From positions 1 through 10,117 of the forward strand of contig DJYL01000142.1 of the NCBI GenBank assembly GCA_002448495.1: a DNA stretch of 10,117 nucleotides, written 5' to 3'. Made by a program: the position numbers and the translations under genes. The notes under the pieces were generated by a model, which had not been told where the DNA came from, did not search any database, and saw nothing but the letters and a program-made list of their open reading frames with translations. The stretch is from Pseudoselenomonas ruminantium. Its GTDB lineage: Bacteria; Bacillota; Negativicutes; Selenomonadales; Selenomonadaceae. Shown here piece after piece: positions 5,579 to 10,117 of the stretch; within the stretch, counting starts at the first letter, position 1, and each line of letters starts with the position of its first letter.

Positions 5579-5662
5579 GGGCTTTTGCGATGTCGTCACT
5601 GTGGCGGGAAAAAACAAATGTATAAGTTTTGGTTCACAATGCGCGCACATTATGAATTTTTG

Positions 5663-5671
5663 TGCTATACT
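5663..5671 (+). promoter_or_regulatory. Extended -10 promoter of the peptide gene
   Basis: TGC-TATACT forms an extended -10 element; no good -35 box lies upstream. Transcription would start near 5678. The 5' leader contains ACCTC (5684-5688), complementary to the GAGGT of the ribosome site (5719-5723), and TGCCG/CGGCA arms (5678-5682, 5707-5711). The ribosome site may therefore be masked in the full-length mRNA. Confidence 0.5.
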
Positions 5672-5729
5672 ATTCATTGCCGCGACCTCTAACCATGGTA
5701 ATCCCACGGCAGCGAGGGAGGTGAAGCCC

Positions 5730-5828
5730 GTGGTTGATAACCCACTCTTTTCGTTTGTCGTAGGTATCGCCAGTAGTCTTGTGGCTGCATGGCTCTACGA
5801 CATGATACGCCATAGCGGCAAACACTAA
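5730..5828 (+). CDS. 32-aa hydrophobic peptide, candidate type I toxin
   Basis: GTG 5730 lies eight bases after GGGAGG (5716-5721), a strong start; the longer frame from 5514 is a decayed copy plus spacer. The peptide has a short N-terminus (MVDNPL), one membrane helix (FSFVVGIASSLVAAWLY, residues 7-23) and a basic tail (RHSGKH). This is the shape of type I toxins such as Fst/Ldr-like peptides; I do not recognise the exact family. It has its own promoter and terminator, giving an mRNA of about 235 nt. Two minus-strand RNA genes, left (5543-5413) and right (6001-5918), carry diverged direct repeats of its translation-start region and so would pair with its mRNA. The presence of a decayed second copy next to one RNA gene indicates local duplication. 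Toxicity is inference. Confidence 0.65.
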   Translation: MVDNPLFSFVVGIASSLVAAWLYDMIRHSGKH

Positions 5829-5873
5829 ACTTGTCGGAAGTCCGGCCCCACCAATCGGACGGATGACGCAAAA

Positions 5874-5911
5874 ACGCGCCAGTGCATCACAGCATTGGCG
5901 CGTATCTTTTT
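5874..5911 (+). terminator. Terminator of the peptide mRNA
   Basis: ACGCGCCAGTGC (5874-5885) pairs with GCATTGGCGCGT (5892-5903), 12 bp with one G-U pair, followed by ATCTTTTT. It lies 45 bases after the peptide stop and abuts the 3' end of the convergent antisense RNA. Confidence 0.85.
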
Positions 5912-5917
5912 GTAGGC

Positions 5918-6001
5918 AAAAATAAAAGAGTCTCACAGGTCACCATCCCGAAGACTCTCCTACCGGTGTAAACTCGTGGTCTACCCCTCTTTTTCGTTTG
6001 T
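5918..6001 (-). ncRNA. Antisense-type RNA, copy 2 (candidate RNA antitoxin)
   Basis: A minus-strand RNA of about 85 nt is predicted from the TATAAT promoter at 6036-6008. It ends in AGAGTCT (5958-5952) paired with AGACTCT (5933-5927), then TTTATTTTT. Its 5' part is the reverse of a sequence (5965-6005) that resembles the peptide gene's ribosome site and first codons (5720-5765). The two share CGTGGT and an exact 11-base TTTTCGTTTGT. It therefore does not overlap the peptide gene but would pair with its start region. Convergent genes carrying direct repeats are the design of the par/Fst RNA I-RNA II pair. Confidence 0.6.
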
Positions 6002-6007
6002 AGGTTA

Positions 6008-6036
6008 ATTATACCATTTCCGTTATATACTAGCAA
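6008..6036 (-). promoter_or_regulatory. Promoter of antisense RNA copy 2
   Basis: On the minus strand, TTGCTA (6036-6031), a 17-base spacer, and a consensus TATAAT (6013-6008). It is stronger than the peptide promoter, as expected for an RNA antitoxin. Confidence 0.8.
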
Positions 6037-6055
6037 GAAATTTTACGCAAAATTT

Positions 6056-6271
6056 CTAAGGATGACAAACCTTGCAGGCCACATAGCCGTCATTAATTGC
6101 TGCCTCCCGAGAACTGTACGGAATGAAATTTTCCGGGTGCTTGATGGTGCGGCAGGTGCTGTAATGAAACTTCATGGAACGCGGATTGGCCAGATAATCC
6201 GTGGCCATGGCAGGTGTAGCCACCATCAGCGAAAAGGCCGCCAAGGTAGCTAAGGCGATTTTCTTTACCAA
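6056..6271 (-). CDS. Small exported Ada-like zinc-binding protein, TTG start
   Basis: 71 aa on the minus strand. It starts with TTG (6271-6269), six bases after GGGGGAG. Residues 1-23 form a signal peptide (VKK, hydrophobic core, ending ATPAMA), so the mature protein of 48 residues is outside the cytoplasm. The mature part has KFHYSTC (34-40), then IKHPENFIPYSSREAAINDGY, then CKVCHP (66-71). The spacing H36/C40...C66-x2-C69 with FIPYSSREAAINDGY between is the pattern of the metal-binding domain at the N-terminus of Ada and of many small exported or nuclease-linked proteins. Zn binding by these residues is likely; there is no methyltransferase part. Its upstream flank is shared with the deleted copy at 5215-5320. 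It lies beside antisense RNA copy 2, whose promoter is only 20 bases past the stop codon on the same strand. Confidence 0.75.
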   Translation of the reverse strand: MVKKIALATLAAFSLMVATPAMATDYLANPRSMKFHYSTCRTIKHPENFIPYSSREAAINDGYVACKVCHP

Positions 6272-6353
6272 TGTAAACTCCCCCTTAAAAATCCCAATTT
6301 CCTACATTTTCTCTGTATAGTATGTTCGCGGTTTTTGCGGGAAATCCTCTTTC

Positions 6354-6600
6354 GTGTCTGTGCTGACGTGGACAGCATTGCTGTCCACCAAAAGCAACGG
6401 ACACTCGTAACCTGTGACCGCTTGTGCCCGGGCAGGTCTGTGGGGCGGAATGACTAAGGCTGCAGGGAGGAAAACTCCTACCTGTGCGGAAACAGTGCGA
6501 AGACTTGAGCACCCGCACAGGCAGGAGCTTGACGACCGAAATGCCGCAGGAACGAAGCCGCGCTGTCCTGCTCCGCCTGACTGGTCAATTTTGCACTTAC
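6354..6600 (+). ncRNA. Structured RNA element, copy 1 of a repeated GC-rich family
   Basis: No protein gene is credible here. An outer stem GTGTCTGT (6354-6361) with ACGGACAC (6397-6404) encloses a 9-bp hairpin GTGGACAGC/GCTGTCCAC (6368-6388). Further on, CTCCT-a-CCTGTGCGG (6475-6489) pairs with CCGCACAGG-c-AGGAG (6513-6527) in a 14-bp helix with an inner GTGC/GCAC. The element aligns along its 5' part and its 3' part (ending near CCGCCTGAC) with 7192-7450. The variable middle keeps being paired although the bases differ, a hallmark of RNA structure. The coding strand is assumed, since the stems fold on either strand. I recognise no Rfam family; large ornate RNAs (ROOL, GOLLD, OLE) are possibilities to test. 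Confidence 0.5.
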
Positions 6601-6653
6601 AGGATAACCGAACCAGTTTCTTCCTATATATGCACCATCAATAACAACGGAAA

Positions 6654-7033
6654 GTGTCTGCTGCGAAGTGGACGGTTTTCCGTCCACCCGAGCAGACGGA
6701 CACAAACCCATACGCATGAACGACAAGCAGGCTGCAGGTAGCCCATGAGGTCACACCAAGGCACTGCGGGCAGGTGGTATGGCGGCGCGAGCTATCCCGC
6801 TCCGCTCTCGCTGGCCGCCATAGTCGCCCCGACCGCAGGGAGGGCTGCCAAGCCCCCTGTCCCCCTATCTTGCGGCACATTATTCCCCACCTGACCGAGG
6901 AGCCACAGCACCGCAGGGCAGGAAATCGGGGGAAAGAGGGTAGGCCCCGCTCGTCGGGGCCGTAGGGGGAAAGGGGGCGGAGAGTGGACGCACACGCGTC
7001 CACGTGCAGAGACGGCCACCTGCCCGCAGTGCC
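6654..7033 (+). other. Structured non-coding segment with a 274-bp closed domain
   Basis: It starts with a third, partial copy of the hairpin motif: GTGTCTG (6654-6660), GTGGACGG-TTTT-CCGTCCAC (6668-6687) and CGGACAC (6697-6703). GGCACTGCGGGCAGGTGG (6760-6777) is an exact 18-base inverse complement of 7016-7033, closing a large domain. Inside lie TATGGCGGC/GCCGCCATA (about 6778-6823), GGCCCCG-ctcgt-CGGGGCC (6943-6961) and GTGGACGC-acac-GCGTCCAC (6984-7003). Reading frames across the segment on either strand look like compositional artefacts with no family resemblance. It may belong to one large RNA with the flanking copies or be separate elements. Confidence 0.45.
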
Positions 7034-7191
7034 GCCCGCCAATATACAGAGAACTACCGACAACGCCACGGCCTGCGGATGCCGGATTGTACCTTGCGGG
7101 AGGTGCAAGGCACGTCCCGCCACACAAACCTTACGCATTATCCTTTTGAAACATGTTTACCTAAATCAAGATTGACTGGTCAAGTAAGCAG

Positions 7192-7450
7192 GTGTCTGTG
7201 GCGACGTGGACTGGATATGCTGGACTGCGCAGGCAGGCCAGCATTCCTGTCCACCCAAGCCAACGGACACCCGTTGCCTGTTGCTTTTATGTGCGGGGCG
7301 GTCTGTACGGCTAAGTGACCGAGTGCCGGAGGGAGGATGGCTCTGTGCTGGTGGTACGTCAGTGCATGGCCATCCGGAAGGAGAAACGAGGGAATGCAGC
7401 CGTACAGTCCGCCCCCGCCTGACAGTGGTGCTTCTTGTGTTGTGGGATAA
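7192..7450 (+). ncRNA. Structured RNA element, copy 2 of the GC-rich family
   Basis: It repeats the design of 6354-6600. GTGTCTGT (7192-7199) pairs with ACGGACAC (7263-7270) around a GTGGAC/GTCCAC stem (7206-7211, 7249-7254) that here has a longer arm. A sequence alignable to copy 1 follows (CGT..CCTGT..GTGC..GGTCTGT..GTGAC..GGAGGGAGGA). A helix of about 19 bp then spans 7293-7312 and 7398-7418, with CTGTACGGCT/AGCCGTACAG perfect. An inner GGATGG/CCATCC lies inside it. The 3' part again ends in CCGCCTGAC. The palindrome TTGACTGGTCAA (7172-7183) lies just before it. No promoter or T-run is evident, so transcript ends are unknown. Confidence 0.5.
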
Positions 7451-7464
7451 GGGCGGGGCGCGTT

Positions 7465-7544
7465 GTTCTCCGTGTGACGTGGACGCTGTCGTCCGTGGCG
7501 GTCGAAGGTCGTCATGGTTGCCAGCGTCCACCAAAGCAGAGAAC
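7465..7544 (+). other. Further hairpin of the GTGGAC/GTCCAC family
   Basis: GTTCTC (7465-7470) pairs with GAGAAC (7539-7544) and encloses GTGGACGCTG (7479-7488) with CAGCGTCCAC (7522-7531). The bases flanking the inner stem (GAC before it, CAAAGC after it) match those in copies 1 and 2, so an internal loop is conserved. It follows copy 2 by about 15 bases and may be its 3' domain. Confidence 0.4.
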
Positions 7545-7578
7545 GCCGCCTGGGCGGGCAACCCCAAAAAATCTCCAA

Positions 7579-7609
7579 TAAAAAACTGACCCGTCACTTG
7601 ACGAGTCAG
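7579..7609 (-). terminator. Minus-strand terminator at the right edge of the GC-rich block
   Basis: Read on the minus strand, CTGAC-T-CGTCA (7609-7599 region) pairs with TGACG-G-GTCAG, followed by TTTTTTATT. It would stop leftward transcription. A minus-strand TATAAT at 7672-7667 without a good -35 box could start a short RNA ending here, but this is weak. The hairpin also contains the recurring TTGAC/GTCAA-type palindrome. Confidence 0.6.
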
Positions 7610-7770
7610 CTATGAAAACCTTTCCTGATACCCAAAAATGTAGTGCCAATGTAGAGCCACTAGCCTATTATATGGTGGAAAACTATAAAAATTTACGCAA
7701 GGCAAAATCCCTTACCCCTTGATTTATAAGGGGTTACGATAAGTTGTATAACGAGGTAAAACCGTAATAA

Positions 7771-7834
7771 TTGACAGGCTTGTCAAACGCTGCGGAAAAA
7801 CACGACCAGCCCCCTCGGGCTTTGTGCGCAGCAT
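7771..7834 (+). repeat. Hairpin repeat, copy 2, with TTGACA/TGTCAA palindrome
   Basis: 7780-7834 matches the first 54 bases of the window. In this copy the outer arms GCTGCG (7788-7793) and CGCAGC (about 7827-7832) are also complementary, and AGCCC/GGGCT forms the core. TTGACA-GGCT-TGTCAA (7771-7786) overlaps its left end. It sits directly upstream of the promoter at 7848, just as copy 1 sits upstream of the promoter at 87. Confidence 0.7.
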
Positions 7835-7847
7835 AATGAGGTGTATA

Positions 7848-7876
7848 TTGACAAATGTTCAATCAAGGTTTACTCT
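7848..7876 (+). promoter_or_regulatory. Likely promoter of the small two-TM protein gene
   Basis: A consensus TTGACA (7848-7853), a 17-base spacer, and a weak -10 TACTCT (7871-7876) in an AT-rich stretch. The ribosome site GAGGAAAGG follows about 30 bases later. Confidence 0.5.
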
Positions 7877-7918
7877 ATATATTAGAAAAAAATTAGAGTA
7901 TTGAGGAAAGGCGGAGCA

Positions 7919-8287
7919 ATGGAGAATAATCGGCGGAAAGGGCGTAGCAGAGGGGAGAAAAATTTAACATGGCTGGCTGTAGCCGCACTGCTTATGGCCT
8001 TGTTTTGCATGGTGAATCTCTTTTGTGATGATGAGGCAGATTATCAGGCAATGCCGTCACCACCGCCAATGGTTATGGCGGCGGACAATGGAGAAGACGG
8101 GCCGCGTATCGTAGGCGGTTTTGTGCCTGAGCGGCATAATCCGCCGGAGATACATAAGAACGAAACGGTTTTTTTGAGCTGGGAGTTCATCAATAGTTTG
8201 TTTGCGCTGATTCTGGTGTTTGAATTTATTGTGATGCCGATTTTGATGTGGTTGTGGTTTGGCAAAAAGAAAGAACCCTCGCCGTAA
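7919..8287 (+). CDS. Small two-TM protein of unknown function
   Basis: 122 aa from ATG 7919, preceded by GAGGAAAGG (7902-7910); a TTG at 7901 is less likely because it would lie at the ribosome site. A basic N-terminus (NNRRKGRSRGEKN) precedes a first membrane helix at about residues 17-37. A Pro-rich and acidic loop of about 50 residues follows (CDDEADYQAMPSPPP..., PRIVGGFVPERHNPPE). A second helix lies at about 92-112, then a basic tail (GKKKEPSP). With both ends basic, the loop would be periplasmic. I recognise no family. It is a single gene with its own promoter, and a terminator overlaps its last codons. Balanced base use suggests native chromosome, not the accessory island. Confidence 0.7.
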   Translation: MENNRRKGRSRGEKNLTWLAVAALLMALFCMVNLFCDDEADYQAMPSPPPMVMAADNGEDGPRIVGGFVPERHNPPEIHKNETVFLSWEFINSLFALILVFEFIVMPILMWLWFGKKKEPSP

Positions 8288-8307
8288 AAAGCGAAGGTTC
8301 TTTTTTT
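8271..8307. terminator. Bidirectional terminator between convergent genes
   Basis: AAGAACC-c-TCGC (8271-8282) pairs with GCGA-a-GGTTCTT (8291-8302), with T-runs on the right for the plus strand (to 8307) and T-rich sequence on the left for the minus strand. It overlaps the end of the gene at 7919 and the stop codon region of the transferase. Confidence 0.8.
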
Positions 8308-10117
8308 ATTCGAGTTCTTCCGGGCCGCCGTCCGGGTCTTCGGTGAGTTTGTGCTGCCCAAGCATCGTGGTCAGGGTTTCACGGTTAAAGCTATAGGTGA
8401 AGCTGGCGAAATCCTGTTCCGGATTGTAGCGGCTGGAAGGGGCGTTCAAGAGCCCGCAGATGGTATCGTAGAGCATGTCGTTGGTAAAGTAACGGTGCTG
8501 ATGCTCATAGAGCGCCGCCGTATGGCGGGGCATGGTTTCCTGATACTGCGGGGAAATGTAGACCCAGAAGGGAATCCGCACCATGTCGAAGCTGAATACA
8601 TCGGGATTATGGGAGATTTCCAAATTTTCGCCGTGGTCGGAGAAGTAGACCATAGCCTGCAGATTGAGGTGCTTTTGCGCATAGTCGTAAATCTGGCTCA
8701 CCACATAATCGGTGTAGAGAATGCTGTTGGCATAGGAGGGCGTCGAGGTAGCCTGGGAATCTTCTTCCATTGTCTGGAATTTGTCAAAGGAAGCGGGGTA
8801 GCGGTTGTTGTAATAGATATGGCTGCCCATGATATGCAGGACGATAAAATTATTTTTGGATGGGTCGAGCTGGTGCAGATAGGGCAGCAAAGCCTCGTCA
8901 TATTTATCGGTGAAGGTATAGGAATCGTCTGTCCATGTGGCATGGTCTGCGGTTTTGGCGACCAAGGTGATGGCACTGTCGTACTGGCCGTAACGTCCCT
9001 GATTGCTGAACCACCAGGTTTCATAACCGGCTTTTTTGGCAACGTCGATAATGGAGGCCGATTCAAAGAATTCCTTGCCGTTGTACTGGCTCTGCTCCGT
9101 AAGCGCCCGCTGCAAAACGGGAACGGTCTGCGACCATGAGGAATAAGCGTTGGTATAGCGGATAAAGCCGGGGGCATTGCTGCTCAGCTTTTCACTGAGC
9201 CAAGGGGTATTTTCAAAGGGAAATTCCGGTGTATAGGCTTTCATGTAATTGCGTGAAGCCGATTCCCCGATAATCAGGATGACGGTGCCGGGAGCTTTGG
9301 CTGCCAGTGTGTTTTCTGCATCGATAATCAAACTGCTGAACCGTTCGTCATGTCCTGTACTGTACTCCTGTGTCTGGGTAACATAAGTGGTTACATCTTC
9401 CCATAACTCGGCAAAGGAGGTTTGAGGAAGGTAGAAACTATGCGCCCAAAGAGAAAGGAAAGTCAGCAGCCCCAGCGTGGAAAGCCGCAAGGCACTGGCC
9501 TCATAGTCTTCTGTGAGCCGGGCAAAGTGAAGGTGCGCCCGGTAGGCAAGGTAGATAAAGAGCGCAAAGCCGGCAATGATGAGGAGGGTGGGGAAAAGCC
9601 CCAGATTGGACTGGATGAAGTCAATGCTTTCATTGTAATTGGTCAGGTACAGGGCCATCAGGGAGGCCGGCGTCAGGCAGTGCCAAAAGAGACAATAGTA
9701 GACCCATTGGATAAAGGGAATCGCAAGTCCTGCAAAGTTCAGCAGTGCCATGAAGAAGGAACTTATCTTTATATGGCCGAGACGGGAAAGGACGCTTTCA
9801 ATGCTCATGAATAGTATAAAAGCAGCGGTTCCCACCACGAAGTCGAAACAGATTTTTGACTGATACCAGCCAGTGTTATAGGTCCAAGCATAGAGCAGCG
9901 GGAAGGTCATGCTCCAGCCCAGACTGGTCAGCAGATTGGGCAGTGCTGCCCGGCTGAAGATGGATACCCGCGTAGCGTACTGAACCAGTATCAAAGCTGC
10001 GATAACCGGTATGAGAATGGGCATAAAATATTTTGCGCCCATATCCTGCCCAATGTCGATGTAAAAAGCGATAAGACAGCAGAAATAGCTGGCCGCTGCT
10101 GCAAGGCGGCGGATAAA
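8306..10117 (-). CDS. Phosphoethanolamine transferase (EptA/EptC-type, sulfatase fold), 5' end outside the window
   Basis: The protein is an inner-membrane enzyme with a periplasmic catalytic domain that transfers phosphoethanolamine from phosphatidylethanolamine to lipid A or LPS core sugars. The frame runs open to the window edge. The 25 codons before the ATG at 10042 read as a further membrane-like segment with no ribosome site, so the true start is probably beyond 10117. Counting from ATG 10042 (578 aa), several hydrophobic helices occupy residues 1-205. The alkaline-phosphatase-like domain has ILIIGES with metal ligand Glu260, SSWSQTVPVL with nucleophile candidate Thr306, HIMGSH (His408), and YFSDHGE with Asp469 and His470. 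His478 is a candidate for the second conserved His. The C-terminal tail is acidic. It ends at a shared terminator. The presence of an LPS-modifying enzyme supports an outer-membrane organism. The exact acceptor cannot be told from the sequence. Confidence 0.85.
   Translation of the reverse strand, partial: FIRRLAAAASYFCCLIAFYIDIGQDMGAKYFMPILIPVIAALILVQYATRVSIFSRAALPNLLTSLGWSMTFPLLYAWTYNTGWYQSKICFDFVVGTAAFILFMSIESVLSRLGHIKISSFFMALLNFAGLAIPFIQWVYYCLFWHCLTPASLMALYLTNYNESIDFIQSNLGLFPTLLIIAGFALFIYLAYRAHLHFARLTEDYEASALRLSTLGLLTFLSLWAHSFYLPQTSFAELWEDVTTYVTQTQEYSTGHDERFSSLIIDAENTLAAKAPGTVILIIGESASRNYMKAYTPEFPFENTPWLSEKLSSNAPGFIRYTNAYSSWSQTVPVLQRALTEQSQYNGKEFFESASIIDVAKKAGYETWWFSNQGRYGQYDSAITLVAKTADHATWTDDSYTFTDKYDEALLPYLHQLDPSKNNFIVLHIMGSHIYYNNRYPASFDKFQTMEEDSQATSTPSYANSILYTDYVVSQIYDYAQKHLNLQAMVYFSDHGENLEISHNPDVFSFDMVRIPFWVYISPQYQETMPRHTAALYEHQHRYFTNDMLYDTICGLLNAPSSRYNPEQDFASFTYSFNRETLTTMLGQHKLTEDPDGGPEELE

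Noticed and set aside
5514..5729. Longer 104-aa reading of the peptide gene
   Set aside because: The N-terminal part is the decayed second copy and spacer; the strong ribosome site at 5716-5721 supports GTG 5730.
6638..7138. Long minus- and plus-strand reading frames across the GC-rich block (e.g. minus 6638-7138, 7166-7597, plus 7206-7589)
   Set aside because: They overlap each other in many frames, lack ribosome sites, show no family pattern, and run straight through long helices; GC-rich DNA has few stops by chance.
7384..7420. SRP/RNase P RNA core in copy 2 (CCGGAAGGAG...GCAGCC resembles 4.5S RNA)
   Set aside because: The resemblance is limited to a short run, the surrounding helices do not fit either RNA, and copy 1 lacks it.
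8351..9139. 262-aa plus-strand frame opposite the transferase gene
   Set aside because: It is antisense to a clear sulfatase-fold enzyme and has no ribosome site or recognisable domain.
1..10117. CRISPR array or tRNA genes
   Set aside because: No regularly spaced repeat units and no tRNA T-loop/anticodon pattern were found on reading either strand.

Overview
The window looks like chromosomal or prophage-like accessory DNA from a Negativicutes bacterium (Selenomonas or a close relative). Three things point there. There is a phosphoethanolamine transferase of the kind that decorates lipid A/LPS at the right end. There is a DUF1659-DUF2922-YvrJ gene triplet of Firmicutes type. Base composition is mosaic: near-balanced GC in the household-like genes, an AT-rich island at about 2480-5150, and a GC-rich non-coding block at about 6350-7560. 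The genus is inference.

Layout. (1) 1-905: a short hairpin repeat, a strong promoter, an RNA of about 185 nt ending in an intrinsic terminator, then a PBECR4-like nuclease-domain gene that probably starts at a TTG directly after that terminator. (2) 906-1775: a leader with a terminator, then DUF1659, DUF2922 and YvrJ genes and a closing hairpin. (3) 1857-2477: a small serine recombinase. (4) 2480-5150: the AT-rich island. It holds a small exported protein, a gene remnant, a class III nucleotide-cyclase-like gene broken by one frameshift in a poly-A run, and, directly behind it, a membrane protein with two transmembrane segments and OB-like domains. (5) 5156-6345: duplicated small genes. These are an intact 32-aa hydrophobic peptide gene, two minus-strand RNA genes with excellent promoters and terminators whose transcripts would be complementary to the peptide mRNA, an intact exported Ada-like zinc-binding protein, and a deleted copy of the latter. 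(6) 6350-7610: about 1.2 kb without a credible protein gene, filled with long helices and at least two homologous copies (6354-6600 and 7192-7450) of a structured RNA element. (7) 7780-8307: a second copy of the repeat found at position 1, a promoter, and a small two-TM protein gene. (8) 8306-10117: the phosphoethanolamine transferase on the minus strand, cut by the window end.

How the parts may work together. The peptide gene at 5730 and the convergent RNA at about 6001-5918 have the layout of a type I toxin-antitoxin locus of the par/Fst style: complementarity comes from direct repeats read in opposite directions, not from simple overlap. The cyclase-like gene and the 2-TM/OB gene are likely translationally coupled and recall the two-gene logic of Pycsar (cyclase plus membrane effector), but no nucleotide-binding domain is recognised in the second protein. 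The GC-rich RNA block is the least explained part of the window. All functional statements about these three systems are inference from sequence and need the searches named in the findings.
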